Part shown: in pieces, positions 7,990 to 16,718 of the stretch
Position numbering within the stretch: the stretch's first letter is position 1
Layout of the letters: each line of letters opens with the position of its first letter
Assembly: GCF_003217475.1 (NCBI RefSeq)
Contig: NZ_QJSP01000012.1
Location: 1 to 64,000, forward strand
DNA length: 64,000 bases
Reading direction: 5' to 3'
Source of the DNA: Williamsia limnetica
GTDB lineage: Bacteria > Actinomycetota > Actinomycetes > Mycobacteriales > Mycobacteriaceae
Translations under genes and position numbers: made by a program
Notes under the pieces: model-generated
The model's input: the letters and a program-made list of their open reading frames with translations, nothing else
Databases searched by the model: none
What the model was told of the DNA's origin: nothing

Positions 7990-8910
7990 ATGACCAGCAG
8001 TGTGAAGGTGAGGGAACGCGTGGGTGGACTACGACTCATGGCGGTGCATGCGCACCCCGACGACGAGTCCAGCAAAGGTGCGGCCACGATGGCCAAATAC
8101 GCCGCCGATGGCCATGACGTCTTGGTGGTGACTCTCACCGGCGGTGAGCGTGGCGATATCCTCAACCCGGCGATGGATCTGCCGGGGATCAAAGAACGGA
8201 TGCCCGAGGTCCGCCGCGAGGAGATGGCCAAGGCCGCGGCAGCGCTGGGTGTGCAGCAGATGTGGCTCGGATTCGTGGACTCAGGGCTTCCCGAGGGCGA
8301 CCCGCTGCCCCCGCTGCCGGAAGGCTCGTTCGCCACCGTGCCGCTCGAGGTCTCGACCGAGGCGTTGGTTCGGGTGGTCCGCGACTTCAAGCCGCACGTG
8401 ATGGTCACCTACGACGAACTCGGCGGCTACCCGCATCCCGATCACATCCGCGACCATGAGGTCTCGATGGCCGCATATGAGGCCGCCGGCGATCCGGAGC
8501 AATTCCCGGACGCGGGGGATCCGTGGACGGTGTCGAAGATCTATTACACCCATGGGTTCATACGCGATCGCATGGTGTTGTTCTCCGACGAGTACGCGAA
8601 GATCGGCAAAGAGAGTCCTTTTGCGGAGTGGCTCTCGAAGTGGGATCCCGAACGCGGGAACCTGATGGGCCGGGTGACCACGCAGGTCACCTGCGGCGAG
8701 TTCTTCCCGCAGCGAGACGAAGCACTGCGCGCCCACGCGACGCAGATCGATCCGAACGGCGTGTTCTTCGCGGTGCCCATGGAGTGGCAGCAAAGGCTTT
8801 GGCCCACAGAGGAGTTCGAACTCGCTAAAACCAGGGTGAAGACCGCGATACCGGAGACGGACCTGTTCGCCGGCATCGACGCGGCGATCGCGGCCGGAGC
8901 CTCCGAATGA
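7990..8910 (+). CDS. mca: mycothiol S-conjugate amidase Mca
   Basis: A 306-residue zinc amidase of the LmbE/PIG-L fold that splits mycothiol S-conjugates of toxins into a mercapturic acid for export and glucosaminyl-inositol. The zinc motif HAHPDDE is at residues 20-26, and the third ligand region is HPDHIRDHE near residue 145. Length and sequence fit Mca rather than its shorter paralogue MshB. ATG 7990 was taken; in-frame GTG codons at 7972 and just before [12 protein letters not shown] are alternatives. Its stop overlaps the start of the next small membrane-protein gene, as in the Rv1082-Rv1083 pair. Confidence 0.93.
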   Translation: MTSSVKVRERVGGLRLMAVHAHPDDESSKGAATMAKYAADGHDVLVVTLTGGERGDILNPAMDLPGIKERMPEVRREEMAKAAAALGVQQMWLGFVDSGLPEGDPLPPLPEGSFATVPLEVSTEALVRVVRDFKPHVMVTYDELGGYPHPDHIRDHEVSMAAYEAAGDPEQFPDAGDPWTVSKIYYTHGFIRDRMVLFSDEYAKIGKESPFAEWLSKWDPERGNLMGRVTTQVTCGEFFPQRDEALRAHATQIDPNGVFFAVPMEWQQRLWPTEEFELAKTRVKTAIPETDLFAGIDAAIAAGASE

Positions 8911-9158
8911 ACACCACTCTGGCAGCGGCCCGACTCACGGATGTCCTCGCGAAGACCGAGGGCCCGGAGTTCGGCAAAGCCTCACCCATGGGGTTGCTCG
9001 TGGTGCTGCTCCTGCTGGCGGGGACCGTCTTCTTGATCTGGTCGATGAACCGGCACCTGCGGGGACTGCCGAAAAAGTTCGATTGGGACAACCCGGAGGC
9101 CGATCAGGCCGCCGACGACGGGACCGACGGTGACCCGCGGCAGCAACAGCCTCGCTGA
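8907..9158 (+). CDS. small membrane protein linked to mca (Rv1083-like)
   Basis: An 83-residue protein whose ATG overlaps the mca stop (ATGA). One transmembrane helix (about residues 28-46) is followed by a conserved-looking cytoplasmic tail [16 protein letters not shown]. Position and pattern match the short protein after mca in mycobacteria. The next gene starts inside its 3' end, so all three are probably one transcript. Function unknown. Confidence 0.78.
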   Translation: MNTTLAAARLTDVLAKTEGPEFGKASPMGLLVVLLLLAGTVFLIWSMNRHLRGLPKKFDWDNPEADQAADDGTDGDPRQQQPR

Positions 9159-11157
9159 GGCGACCAGCCCGTATCTTCGCCAGCACGCCGACAACCCGGT
9201 GCACTGGCAACAATGGAGTCCCGACGCCTTGGCCTGGGCACGTCAACGCGACGTGCCCATTCTGCTGTCGGTCGGATACGCCGCATGTCACTGGTGCCAC
9301 GTGATGGCCCACGAATCGTTCGAGGACCCGGCCACCGCGGCGGTGATGAACCGGGACTTCGTCTGCATCAAGGTCGATCGTGAGGAACGCCCCGACATCG
9401 ATGCGATCTACATGAACGCAACGGTCGCGATGACCGGCCACGGTGGCTGGCCCATGACCTGTTTCCTGAGTCCGGGCGGCGAGCCCTTCTACTGCGGCAC
9501 CTACTTCCCGCCCGCGCCAAGGCAAGGCGTGCCGTCATTCGTGCAACTGCTGGAGGCGATCACGGCAACGTGGACGACCAATCGCGACGAGGTCGACCGG
9601 GTCGGTGCGGCCGTCAGCGAGCACCTGCAGGCCAATAACGCAGGCCTTCCTGAACCGCAACACCCGCTCGACGATGCGTTGCTGGCCAAGGCTGTCGCGG
9701 ATGTGCTGCGAGACGAGGACCGCACTCACGGTGGCTTCGGCGACGCACCCAAGTTTCCGCCGTCGGCTCTGCTGGAGGGCCTGCTCCGCGAGTACGAGAG
9801 AGCAGGTGACCCGGCCGCGCTCGGTGCAGTGACCCGGACCGCGGATGTGATGGCCCGGGGCGGGATCTACGACCAGCTCGGCGGTGGGTTCGCCAGGTAC
9901 GCGGTCGATCAGAACTGGGTGGTGCCGCACTTCGAGAAAATGCTCTACGACAATGCGCAACTGCTCCGCGTCTATGCCCATCTAGCACGAGTCACGTCAG
10001 ATCCTTTGATGCGCAGGGTGACCGAAGAGACCATCAGATTTCTCGAGCGCGACCTCACAGTGGTCGGCGGGTTCGCGTCGGCGCTGGATGCGGACACCGA
10101 CGGGCAAGAGGGACTGACGTACGTCTGGACACCGGGCGAACTGACCGAGGTCTTGGGGACAGCGGACGGGCTCTGGGCCGCAGAGCTTTTCACAGTCACG
10201 ACAGCGGGAACGTTCGAAGCGGGTGCGTCGACGTTACAGTTGCGCGCAGACCCGGGTGATGCGGTCCGCTATGAGTCGGTGCGCAGCCGCTTGTGGGCAG
10301 TGCGCACCCGGCGATCGCAACCGGCGCGCGACGGAAAGGTGGTGACCGGCTGGAACGCCATGGCCATCACCGCGCTCGCCGAAGCCGGTGCAGGACTGGG
10401 CCGGCCGGACTGGATCGACCTGGCGGCCTGGTGTGGGCGCGAGATCCTGGCCCGTCATGTGGTCGAGGGGAGGCTGCGGCGTTCGTCGCTCGATGGTGTC
10501 GTGGGGGAGCCGCTGGCAGCCTTGGAGGACTACGGGGCACTCGTGACAGCCCTGCTGACCTTGCACCAGGTGACCGGGGAAGCGTCGTGGCTCGACGCGG
10601 CGCTCGGGTTGCTGGACGAGTCGATCGACCTCTTCGCGGATCCCGGGGCGCGGGGATCGTGGTACGACTCGGGCTCTGACGCCGAGGACTTGCTTACGCG
10701 CCCACGAGATCCGATCGACGGTGCGACTCCCGCGGGCACCTCTCTGATCGCCGAGGCCCTGCTGACCGCGGCACCGCTGACGCCGGTCGAACGGACCGGC
10801 CGATCCGCTGACGACTACGCGGCGCTCGCCGAAGCGACGCTGTCCAGAGGTGGGGTGCTGCTCGACAAGCTGCCTCGTTCGGCCGGTCATTGGCTCGCGG
10901 TGATCTCTGCGCGGCTCGCCGGCCCCCTGCAGGTCGCGGTATCGCAGCCTGGACACGAGGCGACAGAGCTTTTGGTGGCCGCTCGACAGTTGGTTCCCGG
11001 TGGCACCGTGGTCGTTGCCGGACCGGTCGACTCACAACCGCTCCTGGCAGGACGCCCGATGGTCGATGGGCGGGCGGCCGCGTACATCTGCCGGGGTTCG
11101 GTCTGTGGGCTGCCGGTGACAACCGCTGACGGCCTGGCCGCTCAACTCAAGACTTGA
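9130..11157 (+). CDS. DUF255 thioredoxin-like / glycosidase-fold protein (YyaL family)
   Basis: A 675-residue protein of the spermatogenesis-associated-protein-20/YyaL family. The N-terminal 160 residues form a thioredoxin-like DUF255 domain with the CHWCHVM motif near residue 54 and the [16 protein letters not shown] loop near 98. The remaining part is an alpha/alpha-toroid like that of glycoside hydrolases and N-acylglucosamine epimerases. GTG 9130 overlaps the preceding gene by 29 bases. It ends convergently with rocD, the two stops overlapping by about 11 bases. A redox or sugar-linked role is often suggested for the family but is not established. Confidence 0.88.
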   Translation: MTRGSNSLAEATSPYLRQHADNPVHWQQWSPDALAWARQRDVPILLSVGYAACHWCHVMAHESFEDPATAAVMNRDFVCIKVDREERPDIDAIYMNATVAMTGHGGWPMTCFLSPGGEPFYCGTYFPPAPRQGVPSFVQLLEAITATWTTNRDEVDRVGAAVSEHLQANNAGLPEPQHPLDDALLAKAVADVLRDEDRTHGGFGDAPKFPPSALLEGLLREYERAGDPAALGAVTRTADVMARGGIYDQLGGGFARYAVDQNWVVPHFEKMLYDNAQLLRVYAHLARVTSDPLMRRVTEETIRFLERDLTVVGGFASALDADTDGQEGLTYVWTPGELTEVLGTADGLWAAELFTVTTAGTFEAGASTLQLRADPGDAVRYESVRSRLWAVRTRRSQPARDGKVVTGWNAMAITALAEAGAGLGRPDWIDLAAWCGREILARHVVEGRLRRSSLDGVVGEPLAALEDYGALVTALLTLHQVTGEASWLDAALGLLDESIDLFADPGARGSWYDSGSDAEDLLTRPRDPIDGATPAGTSLIAEALLTAAPLTPVERTGRSADDYAALAEATLSRGGVLLDKLPRSAGHWLAVISARLAGPLQVAVSQPGHEATELLVAARQLVPGGTVVVAGPVDSQPLLAGRPMVDGRAAAYICRGSVCGLPVTTADGLAAQLKT

Positions 11158-12382
11158 GCACCTTCGCGAACTGGTCCAGGGCCCAATCGATCTCGTCGAT
11201 GGTGATCACGATGGGCGGCGCGAATCGAAGGGTCGAACCGTGGGTGTCCTTGACCAGCACACCGCGCTGCGCGAGTTTCTTGCACATTTCTTTGCCCGAC
11301 CCGAGGGCGGGATCGACGTCGACTCCCGCCCAGAGACCCAGACCCCGCACCGCAGTCACCCCGGAGCCCACCATGTCCGAGAGCCTGCTGTGCAGATGCG
11401 CACCCATGACTCTCGCGCGGTCCTGCCAGTACCCCGTGCCCAGCATGCTCACGACCGTCGAGCCGACAGCGGCAGCAAGAGGATTGCCGCCGAAGGTGGA
11501 ACCGTGTTCGCCGGGTGCCAGCACACCGAGCACGTCGTTGTTGCCGACGACGGCAGACACCGGCAGCACACCGCCACCGAGCGCTTTGCCCAGGGTGTAC
11601 AGGTCCGGCACCACGCCCCAGTGATCTGAGGCGAGAGTTTCACCCGTTCGACCGAGGCCTGACTGGATCTCGTCGCAGATCATCAATACGTTGGCAGCAG
11701 TGCACAGTTCGCGGACCTTCGGGAGATAATCCGCGGGTGGCACGACCACCCCTGCCTCGCCCTGGATGGGTTCGATCAACACCGCGACAGTGGTGTCGTC
11801 GATTGCTGCAGCCATGGCGTCGGCGTCACCGAAGGGGACGATCCGGAAGCCCGGTGTGAAGGGACCGAAACCGCGCCGCGCGGACTCGTCGTCGGAGAAG
11901 CTCACGATGGTGGTGGTGCGACCGTGGAAGTTTCCCGCAGCCACCACTATCGAGGCCTGATCGGTCGGCACGCCTTTGACATCGGTACCCCACTTGCGGG
12001 CCACCTTGATCGCGGACTCGACTGCCTCGGCTCCGGTGTTCATCGGCAGCACCATGTCCTTGCCGCAGAGCGCCGCGAGATCGCGACAGAACGGTCCGAG
12101 TCGGTCGGAATGAAAAGCTCTGCTGGTCAACGTCAACCGGTTCAACTGATCGTTCACCGCGGCGATGATCTCGGTGTTGCGATGCCCGAAATTGACCGCG
12201 GAGTACCCGGCCAAGGCGTCGAGGTAGCGATTGCCTTCGACGTCGGTGATCCACACCCCGTCGGCTGTGGCCGCCACTACGGGCAGGGGCGAATAGTTGT
12301 GCGCAGCATGGTCGTCGACCATGGTGATGTGCTCGCCCGAGCTGTAGACCGGTCCGACGGCATTGGCGAGGTCGATGCTCAT
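11147..12382 (-). CDS. rocD: ornithine aminotransferase
   Basis: A 411-residue class III PLP aminotransferase that converts ornithine and 2-oxoglutarate to glutamate-5-semialdehyde and glutamate. The family landmarks are MNTGAEAVESAIKVARKWG near residue 100, the CDEIQSGLGRTG segment that holds the PLP-ring aspartate, and the Schiff-base lysine in YTLGKALGGG near 260. ATG 12382 overlaps the stop of ddaH (ATGA), so the two form an operon for arginine-type catabolism: ddaH yields citrulline, and rocD drains ornithine toward glutamate or proline. The divergent AsnC regulator probably controls both. Confidence 0.93.
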   Translation of the reverse strand: MSIDLANAVGPVYSSGEHITMVDDHAAHNYSPLPVVAATADGVWITDVEGNRYLDALAGYSAVNFGHRNTEIIAAVNDQLNRLTLTSRAFHSDRLGPFCRDLAALCGKDMVLPMNTGAEAVESAIKVARKWGTDVKGVPTDQASIVVAAGNFHGRTTTIVSFSDDESARRGFGPFTPGFRIVPFGDADAMAAAIDDTTVAVLIEPIQGEAGVVVPPADYLPKVRELCTAANVLMICDEIQSGLGRTGETLASDHWGVVPDLYTLGKALGGGVLPVSAVVGNNDVLGVLAPGEHGSTFGGNPLAAAVGSTVVSMLGTGYWQDRARVMGAHLHSRLSDMVGSGVTAVRGLGLWAGVDVDPALGSGKEMCKKLAQRGVLVKDTHGSTLRFAPPIVITIDEIDWALDQFAKVLKS

Positions 12383-13236
12383 GATGGTGTTCCTGTCCTG
12401 CGTAGTTCGAGAGTGCAACATTTGATCCCACCGCCGCCTTTGAGGAGTTCGGACAAGTCGACCTCGATGACGGAGACGCCGGCGCCGGTGATGGCAGCGG
12501 CCAACCGCGGCGCGGCGTCGGTCATCACGACATTGCGACCGTCGGACACGAGGTTGAGACCGAGCACGATGGCATCGGCGTCATCGGCGACGATGGCATC
12601 CGGATAGAGGGTCGCCAACGTGTCCTGAGCCGCCGTCGAGAACGCGGCGGGATGGTAGGCGATGGTGTGATCGTCGAGGACCGCGATGACGGTGTCGAGG
12701 TGGTAGTAGCGGGGATCGACGAGTTCGAGGCTGATGACGGGCATGCCGGTGAGTCGCCGGACCTGTTCGTGGGCAACGGGATCTGTACGGAATCCGGAGC
12801 CCGCCAGGATCCGGTCACCGACGACGAGAAAGTCACCCTCACCTTCGTTGATGCCGTCGAGGTGATGGACGGGGCCCACCGCGGCCCCGGCAAGCCAGGC
12901 GGCGTAGGCCGGGCCCTCCGCCCGGCGTTCGGCATGGCGAAACCTGGCGGCGATCGCGACGCCACCCGCGACGAGGCCACCATTGGCGGCGTAGACCATG
13001 TCGGGTAGGCCGGGCTCCGCCGGTACGAGGTCCACAGTGTGCCCGAGGTCGAGGTAGGTGCGCCGAAGACGCTCCCACTGCTCGAGGGCCAGTGAGTTGT
13101 CGACCTCGATCGAAGGGTCCATCCACGGGTTGATGGAGTAGTTCACCTCGAAGTGGGTCGGGGTGGTCATCGCGTATGTGCGTGGGCGCGAGATCCGTTC
13201 ACGCATAGGGGTGGGGGCGAAGTCGGTGATGGTCAC
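12379..13236 (-). CDS. ddaH: dimethylarginine dimethylaminohydrolase / amidinotransferase-family hydrolase
   Basis: A 285-residue enzyme of the guanidine-modifying superfamily, most like DDAH, which hydrolyses methylated arginines to citrulline. Conserved features are PDMVYAANGG near residue 60, the GEGDF segment, YYHLDT with the catalytic histidine, and the C-terminal nucleophile cysteine in GGGIKCCTLEL. GTG 13236 looks like a leaderless start: TTGATT and TACGAT with a 16-base spacer end 6 bases before it. ATG 13206 is the alternative. Substrate choice (dimethylarginine or arginine itself) cannot be told from sequence. Confidence 0.82.
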   Translation of the reverse strand: MTITDFAPTPMRERISRPRTYAMTTPTHFEVNYSINPWMDPSIEVDNSLALEQWERLRRTYLDLGHTVDLVPAEPGLPDMVYAANGGLVAGGVAIAARFRHAERRAEGPAYAAWLAGAAVGPVHHLDGINEGEGDFLVVGDRILAGSGFRTDPVAHEQVRRLTGMPVISLELVDPRYYHLDTVIAVLDDHTIAYHPAAFSTAAQDTLATLYPDAIVADDADAIVLGLNLVSDGRNVVMTDAAPRLAAAITGAGVSVIEVDLSELLKGGGGIKCCTLELRRTGTPS

Positions 13237-13270
13237 CTGTTGATCGTATGAGGACTGCAGGCGCAATCAA
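13215..13270 (-). promoter_or_regulatory. ddaH-rocD promoter, leaderless
   Basis: On the minus strand a TTGATT hexamer and a TACGAT hexamer are separated by 16 bases, and GTG 13236 follows the second by 6 bases. The region also faces the divergent AsnC-type regulator, whose operator should lie between 13237 and 13369; no clear palindrome is seen. Confidence 0.55.
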
Positions 13271-13369
13271 TCGACGGATATTGCGTCTACACCCGGTATC
13301 TGTTGTGTCTTCTGGCAGAATGGTCAGATCCGTTGCGTGTAGCGGCTAAAACCTCTGAGGAGGCTGTTC

Positions 13370-13816
13370 ATGGCGGCGCTCGACGAACTCGACGAGTCGA
13401 TCCTGGCGTGCCTCACGCGCGACGCCCGACAGACCTATGCGCAGATCGGCGAGCAGGTGCGACTGTCGGCGCCCGCGGTCAAGCGGCGGGTCGACCGTCT
13501 CGTCTCGTCCGGGGTCATCCGAGGCTTCACCGTCGTCACCGATCCGGCCGCGCTGAAGTGGACGACGGAGGCGTACGTGCAGGTTTTCTGCAGGGGCACC
13601 ATCGCGCCGGACATCCTCGCGCGTTCGTGGGAACACATCACCGAGGTGGTCAGTGCGGCCACGGTCACCGGGCAGGCGGACGCGATCCTGCGTGTGGTGG
13701 CGCGGGACGTACAGCATCTCGAGGCGGCGCTCGAGAGGATCCGCGCGGCGGAGACCGTCGACCATTCCGAGAGCATCATCGTGCTGTCCCGGGTCATCGA
13801 CCGGGGCCGGCCATGA
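13370..13816 (+). CDS. Lrp/AsnC family transcriptional regulator
   Basis: A 148-residue DNA-binding regulator. The N-terminal helix-turn-helix (residues 1-55, LDELDESILACLTRDAR then QIGEQVRLSAPAVKRRVDRL) is followed by a RAM/AsnC_trans_reg domain with GFTVVTD and VTGQADAILRVVA. Length is typical. GAGGAGG 7 bases before ATG 13370 supports the start. It is divergent from ddaH-rocD, the usual arrangement for a local regulator that senses arginine or ornithine-type ligands; the ligand is inferred. Confidence 0.9.
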   Translation: MAALDELDESILACLTRDARQTYAQIGEQVRLSAPAVKRRVDRLVSSGVIRGFTVVTDPAALKWTTEAYVQVFCRGTIAPDILARSWEHITEVVSAATVTGQADAILRVVARDVQHLEAALERIRAAETVDHSESIIVLSRVIDRGRP

Positions 13817-13860
13817 CCGGGATGTAGCCGCCCCGTCGCCCTCGTGCTAGATTGGCCGAC

Positions 13861-13935
13861 GTGAACATCCGCGTACGTGCCTATTGGCGCTTTATCGAGG
13901 CTCCGGGTGGAGCCGCCGATACAGCGCTACGCTGA
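13861..13935 (+). CDS. aroG leader peptide with Tyr-Trp-Arg-Phe run
   Basis: A 24-codon frame from GTG 13861 to TGA 13935 encoding VNIRVRAYWRFIEAPGGAAD followed by TALR. The tight Tyr-Trp-Arg-Phe cluster at codons 8-11 is what is expected of a leader whose translation senses aromatic aminoacyl-tRNAs. TAGATT at 13848-13853 lies 7 bases before the GTG, so it is probably leaderless. It is followed by inverted repeats and an intrinsic terminator before aroG, the first enzyme of aromatic amino acid synthesis. Confidence 0.75.
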   Translation: MNIRVRAYWRFIEAPGGAADTALR

Positions 13936-13993
13936 CGCGCAACAACACCCGGAGCCCCGAGCAGTGACCGATCGCGGTCGCTGCTTTTTCTTT
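13899..13993 (+). promoter_or_regulatory. aroG transcription attenuator
   Basis: GGCTCCGGGTG at 13899-13909, just after the aromatic codons, can pair perfectly with CACCCGGAGCC at 13946-13956 or, in part, with GGAGCC at 13909-13914. A terminator hairpin follows: AGCAGTGACCG (13960-13970), loop ATCG, CGGTCGCTGCT (13975-13985) and a T-rich run to 13993. A ribosome stalled at the Tyr/Trp/Phe codons would block the first arm. Which alternative pairing breaks the terminator is not resolved by eye. Confidence 0.72.
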
Positions 13994-14048
13994 GTCAGGG
14001 CACCGGACGACAGTGTTGCGGTGCCGCCGAATCAGGAAGGCACACAAC

Positions 14049-15116
14049 ATGAGTAGCGAACAGGGAATCCTGTCCGGTCCCCAGACCTCCGACCGCCGTA
14101 TCCGTTCGTTCCGCGAGATCCCGTCCCCGGACACCGTGCGCTCGGAGTTGCCGCTCACCGCCCGCCGAGCCGAGGTGGTGCAGCGCGATCGCGATGAGAT
14201 CGCCGCCATTCTCGCCGGTAGGGATGACCGGCTGCTGGTGATCGTGGGACCTTGCTCCGTCCACGATCCCGTCGCTGCCCTCGATTACGCCCGTCGCCTC
14301 GCGCCGATCGCCACCGAGCATGCCGACCGCCTGAAGATCGTGATGCGGGTGTACTTCGAGAAGCCGCGAACCACGGTCGGCTGGAAGGGGCTGATCAACG
14401 ACCCCGGTATGGACGGCAGTTTCGACGTCGAACGCGGCCTGCGCGTCGCTCGTTCGCTGTTGCTCGACATCATCGACCTCGGACTTCCCGTCGGCTGTGA
14501 GTTCCTCGAGCCGACCAGCCCGCAGTACATCGCTGACGCGGTGGCGTGGGGCGCAATCGGGGCTCGTACCACCGAATCCCAGGTGCATCGCCAGCTGGCC
14601 TCTGGTCTGTCCATGCCCATCGGGTTCAAGAACGGCACCGACGGCAACATCCAGGTCGCCACTGACGGTGTGAAAGCCGCAGCCGCAGAACACGTCTTCT
14701 TCGGCGTCGACGATTTCGGTCGCGGTGCCATCGTGGAGACCGCTGGTAACACTGATTGCCACATCATCTTGCGTGGTGGCACGGGTGGCCCGAACTTCGA
14801 TGCCGCATCGATCGAGGGCGCCCTGGCCTCCCTGGCCAAGGCCGGTCTGGCCGAACTGCTGATGATCGACTGTTCGCACGCCAACTCGGGCAAGGACCAC
14901 ATCAGGCAGGCAGGTGTCGCCACCGAGATCGCCGCGATGATCAAGGGTGGTCAGCGGGGGATCAGCGGTGTGATGCTGGAGAGCTTCCTGGTCGCCGGTG
15001 CCCAGTCGACCGAGGCCACCCCACTCACCTACGGCCAATCGGTGACGGACAAGTGCATGGATTGGGACGCCACCCTCGAGGTGATCGGGGCCCTCTCGGC
15101 AGCCAAGCGCTGCTGA
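14049..15116 (+). CDS. aroG: 3-deoxy-7-phosphoheptulonate synthase, class I (AroG/F/H type)
   Basis: A 355-residue DAHP synthase joining phosphoenolpyruvate and erythrose 4-phosphate, the entry step of the shikimate pathway. Class I landmarks: VIVGPCSVHDP (metal-binding Cys), MRVYFEKPRTTVGWKG, GARTTESQVHR, PIGFKNGTDGN, ILRGG and IDCSHANSGKD. AGGAAGG 8 bases upstream supports ATG 14049. Class I enzymes of this type are usually inhibited by an aromatic amino acid; which one cannot be read here. The upstream leader peptide and terminator suggest transcription attenuation by Tyr, Trp and/or Phe charging. Confidence 0.96.
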   Translation: MSSEQGILSGPQTSDRRIRSFREIPSPDTVRSELPLTARRAEVVQRDRDEIAAILAGRDDRLLVIVGPCSVHDPVAALDYARRLAPIATEHADRLKIVMRVYFEKPRTTVGWKGLINDPGMDGSFDVERGLRVARSLLLDIIDLGLPVGCEFLEPTSPQYIADAVAWGAIGARTTESQVHRQLASGLSMPIGFKNGTDGNIQVATDGVKAAAAEHVFFGVDDFGRGAIVETAGNTDCHIILRGGTGGPNFDAASIEGALASLAKAGLAELLMIDCSHANSGKDHIRQAGVATEIAAMIKGGQRGISGVMLESFLVAGAQSTEATPLTYGQSVTDKCMDWDATLEVIGALSAAKRC

Positions 15117-15126
15117 GCAATCCCTC

Positions 15127-15194
15127 CAAACGCTCCACAAATACAAGGACGCGCCACAAATAAGTGGCGCGTCCTAGTATTTGTGGAGCGTTTG
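15127..15194. terminator. 31-bp inverted repeat between aroG and the hemolysin III gene
   Basis: Arms of 31 bases pair with one mismatch around an AAATAA hexaloop: an outer 18-bp part and an inner 12-bp part AGGACGCGCCAC/GTGGCGCGTCCT. It lies between convergent genes, so it probably ends transcription from both sides. The length and near-perfect pairing are unusual for a plain terminator. Confidence 0.75.
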
Positions 15195-15197
15195 CGG

Positions 15198-15869
15198 CTA
15201 TTGGAACAGGACGATCCAGACCGCTATGTAGTGCACGAGCGCGGCGATGACTGTGCAGGCGTGGAAGAACTCGTGGTGGCCGAAGGTGGTGGGCCACGGG
15301 TCGGGCCAGCGGGTGGCGTAGAGGATGCCACCGATCGTGTAGAAGAGGCCACCGACCGCCAAGAGCACCACCACGGCTACCCCGACCGAGTCGATCAGCG
15401 CTGGTATCACCGCCACGATCGTCCAGCCGAGGAGGATGTAGAGGGGGACCCCGAGCCAGCGCGGTGACCCGGGCCAGAGCACTTTGAGGGTGACTCCGGC
15501 CAACGCTCCCGACCAGACGATGATCAACACGATCACCTGCTCAGGTGGTTCGAGGCCCATCACGCAAAAGGGTGTGTAGCTGCCGGCGATGAACACGAAG
15601 ATCATCGAATGGTCTGCGCGTTTCATCCAGGTCCGCGCGACGTCGGATGTCCATTCGACACGGTGATAGGTGGCGCTGACACCGAAGACGCCGCAGACGG
15701 TCAGAGCGTAGATGCCACAGGCCAGGGCAGCCATCGGTCCGACCAGCGCCCACGCGACCGTGACCAGGACCACACCCGTGAGGATGGCGACGAATCCGGC
15801 GTACAGGTGGATCCATCCGCGCATCCGCGGCTTGATCTCGGCCAGTAGTGACAGTTCGGAATCGACCAC
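15198..15869 (-). CDS. hemolysin III / YqfA family membrane protein
   Basis: A 223-residue member of the HlyIII (PAQR-related) family with seven hydrophobic helices. Metal-site residues typical of the family are visible: ATYHRVEW near residue 67, the KRADHSMIFVFIAGSYTP segment and the C-terminal FGHHEFFHACT. GTG 15869 is used. The M. tuberculosis counterpart is Rv1085c, next to the Z-prenyl synthase as here. The palindrome at 15871-15888 covers its promoter region. Despite the name, haemolysis is not an established function; members are thought to be metal-dependent membrane hydrolases or receptors. Confidence 0.88.
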   Translation of the reverse strand: MVDSELSLLAEIKPRMRGWIHLYAGFVAILTGVVLVTVAWALVGPMAALACGIYALTVCGVFGVSATYHRVEWTSDVARTWMKRADHSMIFVFIAGSYTPFCVMGLEPPEQVIVLIIVWSGALAGVTLKVLWPGSPRWLGVPLYILLGWTIVAVIPALIDSVGVAVVVLLAVGGLFYTIGGILYATRWPDPWPTTFGHHEFFHACTVIAALVHYIAVWIVLFQ

Positions 15870-15870
15870 A

Positions 15871-15888
15871 ACTTACGGTACCGTAGGT
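15871..15888. promoter_or_regulatory. palindromic operator candidate between hemolysin III and prenyl synthase genes
   Basis: ACTTACGGTACCGTAGGT is an 18-base palindrome with one mismatched pair, with the perfect core TACGGTACCGTA. It ends 1 base before the GTG of the hemolysin III gene and about 40 bases before the divergent gene. Size and position fit a TetR-type repressor site; no regulator gene is adjacent. Confidence 0.5.
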
Positions 15889-15927
15889 TTTGGTCCTGCC
15901 GCACGGTCGCCGCGTAAGGTGTAGCGG

Positions 15928-16710
15928 GTGAAGCTGATTCCCGACGCCATGCGTGGACCCATGTACCGGGTCTACGAACGTCGGCTGACGCACTACCTGG
16001 ACCCGGCGAGAAACCCGCGGCACATCGCCATCATCTGCGACGGCAACCGCCGGTGGGCCCGCGCGGCCGGGTTCGAGGACGTCAATCACGGTCATCGGGT
16101 CGGGGCGCAGAAGATCGCCGAGGTGCTGCGGTGGTGTAGCGAGCTGGGCATCGAGACGGTGACGGTGTACCTGCTCTCCACCGAGAACCTGAGCCGTGAC
16201 TCCGATGAGTTGGGTGCTCTGCTCGAAATCGTTCCGGACATCGTCGAGGAGATCTCTGCACCGGGTCAGCCCTGGCGGGTGAACATCGTCGGGGCGTTGG
16301 ACCAACTGCCGGATCACGTGTCGGCGCGGTTGAAGGCTGCCCAGCAGCAGTCCTCCGGGCGCACCGGGCCCAATGTGAACGTGGCCGTGGGATACGGCGG
16401 ACGGCAGGAGATCGTCGACTCGGTGCGTACCCTGCTCGCCGATCGGATCGCAGCCGGCGACTCGCCGGATGAGCTGGTCGATGCGGTGAGCGTGGAAGCC
16501 ATCGACCAGAACCTCTACACCAGAGGGCAGCCCGACCCCGATCTGGTCATCAGGACGTCGGGCGAGCAACGCCTTTCGGGGTTTCTGCTCTGGCAGAGTG
16601 CGTACTCGGAGATCTGGTTCACCGACGCCTACTGGCCCGCGTTCCGGCGCGTCGACTTCCTGCGCGCGCTGCGTGACTATGCCGCCCGCAGTCGACGTTT
16701 CGGTAAATAG
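15928..16710 (+). CDS. cis-prenyl diphosphate synthase (Z-FPP synthase / UppS family)
   Basis: A 260-residue cis-prenyltransferase adding isopentenyl diphosphate in Z configuration to make short or long polyprenyl carriers for cell wall synthesis. Visible motifs are IAIICDGNRRWAR near residue 32 (catalytic Asp), HRVGAQKIAEVLRWC, LLSTENLSR, and the C-terminal DPDLVIRTSGEQRLSGFLLWQ and SEIWFTD. By neighbourhood it matches Rv1086, the (2Z,6E)-farnesyl diphosphate synthase, rather than decaprenyl synthase, but chain length cannot be read from sequence alone. TAAGGT 7 bases before GTG 15928 suggests a leaderless transcript. Confidence 0.9.
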   Translation: MKLIPDAMRGPMYRVYERRLTHYLDPARNPRHIAIICDGNRRWARAAGFEDVNHGHRVGAQKIAEVLRWCSELGIETVTVYLLSTENLSRDSDELGALLEIVPDIVEEISAPGQPWRVNIVGALDQLPDHVSARLKAAQQQSSGRTGPNVNVAVGYGGRQEIVDSVRTLLADRIAAGDSPDELVDAVSVEAIDQNLYTRGQPDPDLVIRTSGEQRLSGFLLWQSAYSEIWFTDAYWPAFRRVDFLRALRDYAARSRRFGK

Positions 16711-16718
16711 CCGACGCG

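Noticed and set aside
15541-16569. 342-residue minus-strand frame across the hemolysin III and prenyl synthase genes
   Set aside because: It is the complement of the strongly supported prenyl synthase and of another frame of the hemolysin gene; no family likeness.
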